Source: an uncultured Acetobacteraceae bacterium (GTDB lineage Bacteria; Pseudomonadota; Alphaproteobacteria; Acetobacterales; Acetobacteraceae). Taken from it: DNA of 10,544 bases. The notes beneath the pieces were generated by a model, which worked only from the letters and a program-made list of their open reading frames with translations, ran no database searches and was not told the DNA's origin. This document shows positions 1 to 7,694 of the stretch, in pieces. Made by a program: the position numbers and the translations under genes. The DNA lies in NCBI GenBank assembly GCA_903839965.1, contig CAIMEK010000265.1:1-10544 (forward strand). The letters are read 5' to 3'. The number at the start of each line of letters is the position of its first letter. Position 1 is the stretch's first letter.

Positions 1-457
1 ACGTTGACCAGGGCCGTGAGCCTGCCACCACGAAGGTCATTGAGTTGGCGTGCCGAGCGTTCGGCGTGAGGCGGTGGAATCAGGAGACCAGGACCGGCCT
101 GACCGACTGGCAGATCATCAACCTGATCGCTCAACTCGACGGGTATTGCCAAGCTGTAAAAAAAAATTCCAACCCTGGGCCGACCTCGCCGCCGTCTACG
201 GAATCGGAATCCTCAACTTCCCCGGAGCCCCAAGATGCGACTACGAATGCTTGTGGGGACTCTGGCTCTGCCTGACCAGGGAAGAGACTCGCCGCGCGTA
301 CGACGCCCTGCGTGGCGTAATGGACGGCATCGGCGTGGCCATGGGCGGTGCTCCGATTCCGCCCGAGTACTTCCTGGCGATTACCGAGACTGCCGAGGAA
401 GGGCAGGCGATCCACGCCATACATGCCGACCGGGTTCGGTGCGCGATGGTCAAGTGA
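1..457 (+). CDS. Probable tail assembly chaperone, made by -1 frameshifting (5' partial)
   Basis: Two overlapping frames form one gene. The first frame is open from base 3 (start lies upstream) and if unshifted stops at 273-275 (at least 90 residues). From the nine-A run at 158-166 the coding character (C/G-ended codons, Trp/Tyr/Leu-rich globular sequence) moves to the -1 frame, which runs to TGA 455-457 and gives a fusion of at least 151 residues. The unshifted tail after the A-run is only Ser/Thr/Pro/Glu-rich and looks non-globular. In long-tailed phages a short chaperone and its frameshifted extension (lambda gpG/gpGT type) are encoded just before the tape measure gene and bring tape measure and tube protein together; the next gene here looks like a tape measure. 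No sequence similarity to gpG is claimed: the call rests on architecture and position. The TTG at 45 could start translation but has no good reason to be preferred. Alternatives are a sequencing error or frameshift mutation in the A-run. Confidence 0.62.
157..167 (+). promoter_or_regulatory. Slippery A9 run, probable -1 ribosomal frameshift site
   Basis: The zero-frame codons are GTA(156) AAA(159) AAA(162) AAT(165). The heptamer A AAA AAA at 158-164 lets both tRNAs re-pair after a one-base backward slip, after which reading continues as AAA(164) TTC(167) in the frame that stops at 455-457. A run of nine A is also able to cause transcriptional slippage by RNA polymerase, which would give the same mixture of products. 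I did not find a convincing long stem-loop just downstream; only weak local pairings are visible around 190-225. Confidence 0.6.
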
Positions 458-504
458 CAGCGAGAATGATGTCGAGAACGACAACGACAGCGAGGGCGAG
501 GTAA

Positions 505-1839
505 ATGTTCGGTCACCTGATTCATTCGTTCAGCGCCGCCCTCGATTACGCCATGATCGAGGGCCTGAAGGGGCAGATCCACAAGGTCGCCGGCAAGGTT
601 GGCGACAAGCTGCGCGGTGGGCCTCCGAAGGTCTTGACTTCGGCAGGCCAATCCGAGAACGCTCACGATATTACCCGCATGACGCAGGGTGGTGGTGGTG
701 CGTCTGCCGCGGCGGTGGCAACCGAACCCCGCTGGGTCGAGAAGCTCGTCGGTGTGCTCGATAAGATGGAGGCGTTCTTCAAGGGAACGCCGGCCGCGCC
801 GAGTCCTGCGGCGACCAGTCTGGATTCGTTTGGTTCAAGACGAGACATGTTCGGCGGGAGACTTGGAGTCCCGAACGCGAAGGTCGACACCTCGGGACTT
901 AATCCTCCTGGCCCGTGGTCAGAAACGATGCGGCACTTTCGATCAGGCAAGACACCACCCGCACCACCTACTCCCCGACCAATGCCGCCAATTCCCGGTC
1001 GCACGGCGCTCGGAGAGTACGAGACACCACTTCCACCGCCCAAGCCAACCCAAAATTCATTTCTGAACGACAGTTACGATTTCTATCCCACGAAATCGTC
1101 ATCCAGAGCCTCGTCGCCCAAGACTTGGGCCTCCCGAAAGAAAGCCAATCAGGGATTCTTCGGCGGGATTGGGGATTCCGTTGGTTCGATGTTTGGTGCG
1201 AAGCCCGGCGGGGCGATATCCAAGGGCATCGGCGCGGTATCCAACGCAGCAGGAACCGCGTCTGCCGGCGTAGGTCAAGGAATCGAAATGGCGGGATCGG
1301 CCATCCAGGCCCTCGGAAAGGCCGCTCTGCCTTTGGTCGGCGCGTTCGCATCCGTTGCGACCGTTGTGGTAGTCGCCGGTGCCGGCATCCTGAAACTTGC
1401 CACGGGCACCGAGGAAATGGTCAAGGCCCGCATGGAGGAATACCGCGGCATCAAGCAGTGGAACGGTGCCCTCGCGATGACCATGGCCGCGATGGACCGC
1501 CAGCAGTTGGTCCTCGGCGGCCGATATGCGTCCGCGACCGGTGGGACTGCGGCCCTGGCTGGTCAGGCCGGAATGGGGCTGTCAGAAGAATTGCAACCGA
1601 TCAAGGAAGCGTTCGGAACGTTCAAAAACATCGGTATCGCGGGCATAGCGGCTGTAATGACTGGAGTCATGCGGCAACTGTCGTTCATCACCACACCGCT
1701 ACGAGAACTGGCCGGATACCTTGAGAAACTGCTTGGACTCAAGAGCACTGAGCATCCCATGAAAATGGTTGGCGACTTGCTTCGCAATGGAAGCCGACGC
1801 GGATTTGAGCCGAGACATCACAAGCCGCACCGACCGTAA
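505..1839 (+). CDS. Probable short tail tape-measure protein
   Basis: Encodes 444 residues; GAGGG at 492-496 sits eight bases before the ATG. The order along the protein is: residues 1-95 amphipathic helical, with an internal Gly run at 62-65; 95-215 low complexity, Pro-rich at 150-182 (many PP pairs) and Ser-rich near 198-205; 220-272 Gly/Ala-rich; a strongly hydrophobic membrane-like stretch at about 273-298; a charged helical part near 302-335; a second hydrophobic segment at about 375-390; and a basic His/Arg/Pro end. Hydrophobic membrane-like segments in an otherwise helical Ala/Gly-rich protein directly after a frameshifting chaperone gene is the usual picture for tape measure proteins, which set tail length and may help DNA cross the cell membrane. 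With the known rise of about 0.15 nm per residue it would give a tail of roughly 65-70 nm. It is short for the family and no lysozyme or peptidase domain is visible. It could instead be a tape-measure fragment or another membrane-active virion protein. Confidence 0.55.
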   Translation: MFGHLIHSFSAALDYAMIEGLKGQIHKVAGKVGDKLRGGPPKVLTSAGQSENAHDITRMTQGGGGASAAAVATEPRWVEKLVGVLDKMEAFFKGTPAAPSPAATSLDSFGSRRDMFGGRLGVPNAKVDTSGLNPPGPWSETMRHFRSGKTPPAPPTPRPMPPIPGRTALGEYETPLPPPKPTQNSFLNDSYDFYPTKSSSRASSPKTWASRKKANQGFFGGIGDSVGSMFGAKPGGAISKGIGAVSNAAGTASAGVGQGIEMAGSAIQALGKAALPLVGAFASVATVVVVAGAGILKLATGTEEMVKARMEEYRGIKQWNGALAMTMAAMDRQQLVLGGRYASATGGTAALAGQAGMGLSEELQPIKEAFGTFKNIGIAGIAAVMTGVMRQLSFITTPLRELAGYLEKLLGLKSTEHPMKMVGDLLRNGSRRGFEPRHHKPHRP

Positions 1840-1845
1840 TCTTCC

Positions 1846-2532
1846 ATGGCCGACAAATTCAACGACAACACGACTTGGCTGGAGTACGTCACCGCGGGCA
1901 CGGTGCGCACTGTCGTCAAGGGTGCGGTCAAGGTGGCCCAGGTCGCAGGACCAGTCGGCCCGCGACTCGTCGAGGCGGTTCGCGCGTTGAAGAACGGAAC
2001 TGACAGGACTGGTAGTGGCGTTACCGCGGCGCTTGGCAAGTTTCTGAGAAATCGACTTGCCGAAAAAGGCCGAATTCATCCGAGATGGACGTGGACCGCT
2101 CGTCATCACAAGCCGGGCGATACCCAACCGGATCCTGCGATGATCGAACATTTTATGGCGAAGCAGGAGGAAGAGCACGGGGCACCGCAGACCCCCGCTC
2201 ACGTCGCACAGGATCGGCATGTCGCGGTTCAGAAGGCGAAGCAGCATGCGAGGCAGAAGGCGTTCCATGGTAATCGCGAGGCTGCCGCCCAGGCGTACCA
2301 CGCTCGCCGGCAGGCCCGAGTGACGAGCGGTCGACATGCTCAACCCAAGCCGGTCGCGGCACGCGGGACAGGACGATCCCGATCGGTTCATGCCGCGGGT
2401 GTCCGGCCGCCTGCCGCCGCCGCTAAGACTCGACCGCTGAACCAGGGCGTACAAAGCGGGACCGCGGCACTGACCGAAGACCAGAAGGCGGATCAGGCTC
2501 TGCATAACGAAACCGGGGGTTACTTCGACTGA
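1846..2532 (+). CDS. Basic protein of unknown function in the tail operon
   Basis: Encodes 228 residues and starts six bases after the tape-measure stop, with no clear Shine-Dalgarno site, so translation is probably coupled to the gene before. Residues 1-70 could form amphipathic helices rich in Val/Ala (for example 16-48). Residues 79-195 are rich in Arg, Lys, His, Ala and Gln with few hydrophobic residues and look disordered or extended helical; the last 20 residues are acidic. No enzyme motif, signal peptide or membrane span is visible. Position between tape measure and large tail proteins suggests a minor tail or tail-tip component, or a second part of a split tape measure, but nothing in the sequence decides this. 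Its stop overlaps the next start as TGATG (2530-2534). Confidence 0.65.
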   Translation: MADKFNDNTTWLEYVTAGTVRTVVKGAVKVAQVAGPVGPRLVEAVRALKNGTDRTGSGVTAALGKFLRNRLAEKGRIHPRWTWTARHHKPGDTQPDPAMIEHFMAKQEEEHGAPQTPAHVAQDRHVAVQKAKQHARQKAFHGNREAAAQAYHARRQARVTSGRHAQPKPVAARGTGRSRSVHAAGVRPPAAAAKTRPLNQGVQSGTAALTEDQKADQALHNETGGYFD

Positions 2533-4427
2533 TGGGCACCACAGTAACCTACAACAACGTCAAGCTGAATAACGTCCGCACCGTCGACTGGCGGGACGAG
2601 ATCGTCTACGACGAGTCGAATACGGACATGATGTTCGTTCGGCATCACATGACGTTTGAGTGCCTCCTTCACTCGCAGGGTGGCGCTCATCCTCCTGTCA
2701 ACGTCAACGTCACCGACAAGAGCGGCGGCTTTCTGAGCGGTGATACGCCGTCGAGCTACGGGATGCTCGTTGCAATGCTCGAGGTGCCACGCAAGGGGTT
2801 ATTGGTAACGATGGGTGGCGTGCCGATGCTCAGCGTCGACTCGTCGGAACTCCAGAGCGGTGCGTATCGCGATGTGGACAACGGCCCGAAGCCAGTCAGC
2901 GTCAAGCTCGACCAGATCTCGTCTGGATCGGTGACCGGCAAAGCGATCTTCCGCTTGACTTTTGAGATCACCGCCGCCGTGGTTCACTGCACGGGGACCA
3001 GCGGGCCATCGGCCGTACTCAGCAACCGATGGGCAGTCACTGAGACCTTGGACGACAAGGCGTATGTCACGCGGACGATCCGCGGCAAGCTCCGGTTAGC
3101 CAGCAGTACCGGCGGAACGCTGGGAACGTCGCTCGGATCGGTTGGGACTTCTTCCACGCTCGATGGGTTCTATCGCACGATGGTCGTGCCGGCCCTCGAA
3201 TCGGGCATGCGGCGTGAGTCCATCGACTATGCCGCGTCGGCCAACGGCCTGGAGGTCGACTACACAGTCGTGGACCGGCAGACGCACACGTCTGCACCAT
3301 GGCCGGCGATGCGGATGGAGGCCACGCATACCGAGTCGACGCAAGATGGTTCCAGATGGAGTTCGGAGTGTCACGTTCGGCTGGACGGCCACCCCGGCGC
3401 GTCGAAGATCGAATTGATTGCCTGGGGAATCCGGGTGCTCGAGGATCGGCTATACAGTTTCGACCTGATCCAAGACCCGAATACTGCGTTGATGGTTGAG
3501 CAGTTCACTGTTACCGAGTACATCGGTGACGAGAATTCTGTCGAACTGACTTTGCGGATCAGCACTAATATTTTCAAAAACGACAAGATTATAATGGGAT
3601 GCTCAGTTGAAAAACTGGGATCTGCATTACAACTTGCGAATCTGGGAAGCTACAAGTACGACCCCATTACAAGCCCGACCCCGTACGCGGTCGGCTACTA
3701 TCCGCAGGGCGGCGATAACGCGATCCGAGACAACGCCTCCACGACGTTGATGCTCCAGTGCTATCTCCAGAGCCCATGCAGCGGAAGGCATGCTATCAAG
3801 GACGCTGGCGGAGGGAGTGCGGGACATTCGTATGAGTCGGTTGACCAGACGACAGTCAGTTCCTATCAACCGCCCAGTGCCTCTTCCTCGCAGGGTGACT
3901 CCAGCAAGTACGACAAGGACATCAGTCAGGATCCGAAGAACCGACAGTACAGCTACACCATGTCGGCCGTCGAGAACACATGGGAGCATCATCGGCACCG
4001 CGTGCAATTGCCGAAGGCGGCAACGTCGTCGAATAAGTACGGCGATCAGGAGGATACTTGCGTCGTGGCGGCCCTCGGCGCACCGACCATCGTCCTGAAG
4101 CGGCACTACGACGCAGAGCGGATCGGTTCCTGGCCCGACATGCCATTTCCGCTGGACGTGTTCAAGCAGGGAAGCCTGAAGGGTGCGCTGCTCTACTTCG
4201 ACTTCAAGGCGCACCCGCCAACGCAAGATAATGCCAACAACAACAAGCCGATCTATCGCCTAGAGGCGTTCTACACCTACGCCATGAACCGTTCGTTGAA
4301 GGACGGCGAGAAGCTGTGGCTCGGGAAACTCGGCTACACTCCGTTCCCGCAGACTGACAACAAGTACAAGATGGACTTGGGCGAGGTTTTCAACGCGGAC
4401 GATCAGAAGTTTGGAGCAGAAGCATGA
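2532..4427 (+). CDS. Large beta-rich tail protein, function unassigned
   Basis: Encodes 631 residues and begins inside the preceding stop (TGATG). The sequence is dominated by alternating polar/hydrophobic beta strands. An N-terminal unit (about 1-150, with aromatic/acidic strand patterns such as VDWRDEIVYDES near 18-29) is followed by a unit with two similar-looking strand-loop-strand stretches (about 165-190 and 238-305), a Ser/Asp-rich hydrophilic linker at about 425-472, and a C-terminal part with many Tyr and Asn (475-631). No catalytic motif, signal peptide or coiled coil is seen. Its size, beta content and position downstream of a tape measure are compatible with a distal tail or baseplate-like ring or hub component. 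A short AT-rich patch lies within it (about 3560-3600). The end overlaps the next start as ATGA at 4424-4427. I am confident that it is a real gene, not of its exact role. Confidence 0.7.
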   Translation: MGTTVTYNNVKLNNVRTVDWRDEIVYDESNTDMMFVRHHMTFECLLHSQGGAHPPVNVNVTDKSGGFLSGDTPSSYGMLVAMLEVPRKGLLVTMGGVPMLSVDSSELQSGAYRDVDNGPKPVSVKLDQISSGSVTGKAIFRLTFEITAAVVHCTGTSGPSAVLSNRWAVTETLDDKAYVTRTIRGKLRLASSTGGTLGTSLGSVGTSSTLDGFYRTMVVPALESGMRRESIDYAASANGLEVDYTVVDRQTHTSAPWPAMRMEATHTESTQDGSRWSSECHVRLDGHPGASKIELIAWGIRVLEDRLYSFDLIQDPNTALMVEQFTVTEYIGDENSVELTLRISTNIFKNDKIIMGCSVEKLGSALQLANLGSYKYDPITSPTPYAVGYYPQGGDNAIRDNASTTLMLQCYLQSPCSGRHAIKDAGGGSAGHSYESVDQTTVSSYQPPSASSSQGDSSKYDKDISQDPKNRQYSYTMSAVENTWEHHRHRVQLPKAATSSNKYGDQEDTCVVAALGAPTIVLKRHYDAERIGSWPDMPFPLDVFKQGSLKGALLYFDFKAHPPTQDNANNNKPIYRLEAFYTYAMNRSLKDGEKLWLGKLGYTPFPQTDNKYKMDLGEVFNADDQKFGAEA

Positions 4428-5950
4428 CCATGTCCTTGCATACCACGACCGGCAAGCGGGGCTTGTTCGACGACCTCGCCGGGATTTTCGAGGCTGCCTC
4501 GCTCGCGGTGACCGCCGAGACCGACCCGAGCCAGATCCTCCAAGGCTGCTCGTCGATCCTCGTCCAGTTCGCCCAGGACGATTCGACAGCCCTGCGTGCC
4601 TCGCTGTCGGCATGCCTCGCCTACCTGATCGCGGACATGGCGGCCGGCACATCGGTCGGTGGCGACTACGTCACGGCGCCCACGGTAACCGCCACGGTGG
4701 CCGCGGTAGGGGCGAATGCCAGCGACATGATCCTGGCAGCCACTGTGGTCCGCGGCGACGGCCAGACGCAGCAGAATGCGTTCGACGAGGTGATCCAGGC
4801 CCAGGTGGTCGACGACACGAACCAAGCCACGCCGAGCGTGCTGCTCCAAGGGGCGTTGTCGCAGCCTACGTCGTCGATCTCTTGGCCGGCGGGGTCGGGC
4901 CTGTCTACCTCTCTGGCTGCGACCGACCCGAGTCAAGGCCTTCTGACCAACGGCACGTTTGAGACCTGGACGACCGCCAACGTGCCCGATGGGTGGATTC
5001 CGGCGGTCGCGGTGCCGGGGACCACGCTGAAGCTCACGGCCCCCGAGGTCCAGACCGTGACGATCTCCGGGGCACCCGAGGGGGGCTTTTTCGTTCTGAA
5101 CTGGGTCGACGGCAACGGCCACAACCGGTCGAGCGGTACGCTGGCGTACAACGCCTCGGCCAGCGTCGTCCAGACCGCTTTGCGGGCCATCGCGGGCCTG
5201 GAGGCGATAACGGTCACCTCGGTTGTGGGTGCCACCACAGTGTACACGGTGACGTTTGCTGGGGTGCCTGGGAACCCGGCCCAGTTGACCAGCGGAAACT
5301 ATCTGTCTGGCGGCACCTCGCCGTCGATCTCGCACGCGACCACCAACGCGGCCGACGCCAATTCGTACCGTGGGACATCGGTCATCTTCACGGGCAACGC
5401 GACCGAACTGACCGAGATCTCGCAGCAGTTGCCGACGCTGAGTCGCGATACGGTGTACTTCCTCACGTTCAGGATCCGAGCCAGCGGGACGATTAGTGCC
5501 GGCACCCTGATCGTAGAGATCGCGGACGGGATCAACGGATCGGCCACGACCGATTCGGCCGGCGGGACCAACCGCCTGACCGTGGACCTGACCGGCGTGA
5601 GCACCTCGGCGGCAGAGCCCCAGGTGCTTACGTTCCGGCTGGCCCAGGCGGTCGTCCAGCCGGTCTATCTCCGGGTCAGGCTGTCGGTGGCCATGACTTC
5701 TGCCACGAAGATCTACATGGACGAGTTCACCCTGGTGCCCGGCCGGGAACTCTATGCAGGCGGCCCGGTCGTGGCTCTGGTGTCGGGCGTGGCGACCTCG
5801 GTCGTAGGGCAAGCGTGGACGATCACCGTCGCCAACGACTACGGTGGCAAGTTCCAGCAGTGGTTCGACCGGGCGTTCCAGATGCGGGTCCAGGGGCTGC
5901 TGCTGCCGACCGCCGGCGACACGCTGATCGACGACACACTGATCCAATAG
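4424..5950 (+). CDS. Tail appendage-like protein with carbohydrate-binding-like fold and inserted beta domain
   Basis: Encodes 508 residues; GGAG at 4413-4416 lies seven bases before the ATG, which overlaps the previous stop. Residues 1-150 are Ala/Ser/Leu-rich and mostly helical, possibly the virion attachment part. From about 174 comes a sequence typical of carbohydrate-binding module family 4/9-like jelly rolls (NGTFETW followed by PDGW at 176-191), which continues after a gap at about 313-437 (SYRGTSVIF, later KIYMDEFTLV). In the gap, about 207-305, is a separate beta domain with the pattern EVQTVTISG at 208-216, AYNASASVVQTAL at 241-253 and YTVTFAG at 274-280; similar repeat domains are common in large secreted or phage proteins of actinobacteria and planctomycetes. 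The C-terminal 70 residues are a different unit with aromatic residues. A role in binding a host surface glycan is likely by inference. Codons are strongly C/G-ended, more than in the genes after 7695. Confidence 0.6.
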   Translation: MTMSLHTTTGKRGLFDDLAGIFEAASLAVTAETDPSQILQGCSSILVQFAQDDSTALRASLSACLAYLIADMAAGTSVGGDYVTAPTVTATVAAVGANASDMILAATVVRGDGQTQQNAFDEVIQAQVVDDTNQATPSVLLQGALSQPTSSISWPAGSGLSTSLAATDPSQGLLTNGTFETWTTANVPDGWIPAVAVPGTTLKLTAPEVQTVTISGAPEGGFFVLNWVDGNGHNRSSGTLAYNASASVVQTALRAIAGLEAITVTSVVGATTVYTVTFAGVPGNPAQLTSGNYLSGGTSPSISHATTNAADANSYRGTSVIFTGNATELTEISQQLPTLSRDTVYFLTFRIRASGTISAGTLIVEIADGINGSATTDSAGGTNRLTVDLTGVSTSAAEPQVLTFRLAQAVVQPVYLRVRLSVAMTSATKIYMDEFTLVPGRELYAGGPVVALVSGVATSVVGQAWTITVANDYGGKFQQWFDRAFQMRVQGLLLPTAGDTLIDDTLIQ

Positions 5951-5957
5951 GGCAATT

Positions 5958-6488
5958 ATGACCGACCCATCCCGAATTGACATCGATCCGGTCGTCGTGC
6001 AGACCGCCCTTGTGGAGCGGTTGCAGACCGTGCTGCAACTGAACGACCGCAATTGCTACCCGGTGGCTCGCGCCCAGGATCTGCCTCTACTTCCCGTGGG
6101 AGGCGATTACTTCCTTACCGTGGCGTTTTCCGACTCGCAATTCCCGGCTGGCGAACAGGTGCCCGGAAACATCACCGAGGAGACCGAGGCGGTCATCTCG
6201 ATCTACACGCGGATCCGTACCGACTCGACTAGTCACGACCGGAACCTCTTGATAGATGACAAACGTGGCTTATATTCGATTCGGAATAAGGTCATGGCAG
6301 CCGTTGTCGGCCAGGATCTGCTCGACGAGTTCGGCAACTCGTTCCTGCGGCAGTTTCTGGCGGTCAAGAACTCCACGGGCGGGGATATCCTCGACTCAGG
6401 CCAGAAGGGCGTTTTGCTGGGCGTGATGCGTGTTACGGTGGCGGTCAGTTACGACGTGGACCTGGGCGTTCCAAGTTTCAATGTTTGA
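5958..6488 (+). CDS. Small alpha/beta tail protein, possible tail terminator/completion type
   Basis: Encodes 176 residues, starting seven bases after the previous stop; a weak AGGG at 5949-5952 overlaps that stop. The pattern is an N-terminal helix (about 11-28, PVVVQTALVERLQTVLQL), beta strands around 45-60 and 73-90, two helices around 102-137 (GLYSIRNKVMAAVVGQDLL), and a final long strand pair ending VMRVTVAVSYDVDL (about 158-171). That order, ending in a strand with a DL, is like tail terminator or head-tail completion proteins, which cap the tube and join it to the head. However, such genes usually sit before the tube and tape-measure genes, so the placement here is unusual and the call is tentative. 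No signal peptide or enzyme motif is seen. It is the last gene before the AT-rich leader of the next unit. Confidence 0.4.
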   Translation: MTDPSRIDIDPVVVQTALVERLQTVLQLNDRNCYPVARAQDLPLLPVGGDYFLTVAFSDSQFPAGEQVPGNITEETEAVISIYTRIRTDSTSHDRNLLIDDKRGLYSIRNKVMAAVVGQDLLDEFGNSFLRQFLAVKNSTGGDILDSGQKGVLLGVMRVTVAVSYDVDLGVPSFNV

Positions 6489-6552
6489 GTTTCGATTTCG
6501 TTGACAAATCAATCACCAATCAATTCACACTGTTTCCTTGAAGGAGATTTCC
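6489..6552 (+). promoter_or_regulatory. AT-rich leader with candidate -35 box and strong ribosome binding site
   Basis: This 64-base gap stands out from its GC-rich surroundings. It holds a perfect TTGACA at 6501-6506, then repeated AATCA-type words (6507-6528) and near-consensus AAGGAG at 6541-6546, six bases before the ATG at 6553. No convincing TATAAT lies 16-18 bases after the TTGACA, so the promoter is only a candidate; the ribosome binding site is the best in the window and decides the start at 6553 over the in-frame TTG at 6538. Confidence 0.42.
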
Positions 6553-7608
6553 ATGACCTTGACTTCCGCCACCGTTCGACGCCTGACCGACTGCAATAAC
6601 TGGGACACGTCTTGGACGACTGCCAACCGGCCGTCCAGTCCCGACCACGGTGTCTGCGGCTACAACGAGGATACCCGGCACCTCGAAGTGTACGACGCGA
6701 TCACTCAGGAGTGGAATGTCCAGACGCAGTTCGCCAGTTGGTACGTCGACAGCGTCAACGGCAATGACACGACCCACAGCGGCCGCTCGTTTCAGAGTGC
6801 CTACAAGACCATCGCGGTGGCCGTTGCCGCGTGCGCCGCCGGCGATTCGATCTACATCAAGGGATCGTTCAACGAGGCGGTGACGTGCGCAAAGATCGGC
6901 GTGCGGATCGTCGGACTCGGGACCGGCCCTCATCAGGCCACCTGGACCGCCGCGGCCGACGCCGTCTGCTTGACGCTGACTGCCGCCGACTGCGAAATCA
7001 GCGGCATCCGGTTCCAGCCGCCGGCCTATGCCGCAGGGACGCCGGCCGCCATCCTCCTGAGCAATGCCGCGTATACCCGCATCATCGGCAACCGGTTCCA
7101 GGGCAAGACGGGCTCGATGTACGCCATCTTCTGCATGTTGGACGCCACGCATTCCAGCGACAACGTGCTGATTTCCGGCAACGAGTTCATCTACATGAAC
7201 AACATCACCACGGTGTACGGTTCGTGCATCGCGGCGACCGAGGCCGATGGCGGCTACTCCTGCTCGTCGTGGAAAATCCTCGGCAACATCTTCAACGCGC
7301 CGGTCGAGGGCATCAACATGAACGCCCGAGGCTGCCTGATCGCCGGCAACCAGTTCTTGGTTTCCGGCTTGAAGGCCGATGGCACGATGGGCGCCGTCAC
7401 GGGCAGCGCCGGGTCGAAGACGATGATTACCCTGGCCGGCACGAACGCTGACTGCAACCACGTCCGGGGCAACTGGCTCGGTGGTGCCTATTCCTCGACG
7501 CTGTACGTCAAGGGCGGCACCAACGATTCGTGGTTTGGCAACTGGACGCTCACCGTGACCGCCACGATCACCAACGGCGCCGGCATGACGCTGACGGCAA
7601 CCGCCTGA
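6553..7608 (+). CDS. Right-handed beta-helix tail fibre/spike-like structural protein
   Basis: Encodes 351 residues. An N-terminal section of about 60 residues with several Trp and Cys is followed by the common entry sequence of parallel beta-helix proteins: YVDSVNGND at 64-72, then SFQSAYKTIAVAVAAC at 79-94 and GDSIYIKGSFNEAV at 97-110 (as in DUF1565/pectate-lyase-like repeats). Repeated rungs follow, visible as recurring GNxF/GNxW/G-N pairs: IIGNRF (177-182), ISGNEF (207-212), ILGNIF (242-247), IAGNQF (263-268), VRGNWL (304-309), WFGNWT (327-332). Such proteins form trimeric or monomeric stiff rods in phage spikes and fibres. No obvious catalytic triad is claimed; polysaccharide lyase or hydrolase activity is possible but not shown. 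It has its own leader and a strong terminator right after it, which points to independent and probably high expression. The ATG at 6553 is chosen because of the AAGGAG spacing. Confidence 0.68.
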   Translation: MTLTSATVRRLTDCNNWDTSWTTANRPSSPDHGVCGYNEDTRHLEVYDAITQEWNVQTQFASWYVDSVNGNDTTHSGRSFQSAYKTIAVAVAACAAGDSIYIKGSFNEAVTCAKIGVRIVGLGTGPHQATWTAAADAVCLTLTAADCEISGIRFQPPAYAAGTPAAILLSNAAYTRIIGNRFQGKTGSMYAIFCMLDATHSSDNVLISGNEFIYMNNITTVYGSCIAATEADGGYSCSSWKILGNIFNAPVEGINMNARGCLIAGNQFLVSGLKADGTMGAVTGSAGSKTMITLAGTNADCNHVRGNWLGGAYSSTLYVKGGTNDSWFGNWTLTVTATITNGAGMTLTATA

Positions 7609-7627
7609 TCTGTTTGATGACCGCCAT

Positions 7628-7680
7628 GGTCGGCCGACAGGGTCTTTCCCTTTCTACCTGTCGGCCGACCGATCTTTTTT
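7628..7680 (+). terminator. Strong intrinsic transcription terminator
   Basis: A perfect 14-bp stem is formed by GGTCGGCCGACAGG (7628-7641) and CCTGTCGGCCGACC (7657-7670) with a 15-base loop, followed after GATC by six T (7675-7680). Each arm contains the self-complementary GTCGGCCGAC, so it is also a direct repeat. It lies 20 bases after the beta-helix stop and only 14 bases before the next start codon. Confidence 0.88.
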
Positions 7681-7694
7681 AGACATGGTTAACG

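Noticed and set aside
456..504. Repeated GACAGCGAG (456-464 and 486-494) and a third-frame acidic sequence in the gap before the tape measure gene
   Set aside because: The gap is only 47 bases, the third frame has no supported gene, and the repeat is too short to call; it mainly holds the ribosome binding site of the next gene.
1816..2115. Shared 12-mer CATCACAAGCCG at 1816-1827 and 2104-2115, coding HHKP-like residues in both proteins
   Set aside because: Too short to be a meaningful repeat or attachment site; no flanking similarity extends it.
3590..3595. TATAAT within the AT-rich patch of the 631-residue gene
   Set aside because: No TTGACA-like hexamer lies at the right distance (AATATT at 3567-3572), and no gene starts nearby, so it is most likely chance in a local AT-rich stretch.
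4403..6052. 549-codon open frame on the minus strand, longer than the plus-strand gene it covers
   Set aside because: Its product is extremely rich in Arg, Gly, His and Asp with no fold-like pattern, as expected for the antisense of a GC-rich gene. The plus-strand frame has a good ribosome binding site, coupling to neighbours and recognisable domains.
6520..7461. 313-codon open frame on the minus strand opposite the beta-helix gene
   Set aside because: Composition is Arg/Gly/Val/Asp antisense type, and it would cover the leader and ribosome binding site of a well-supported plus-strand gene.
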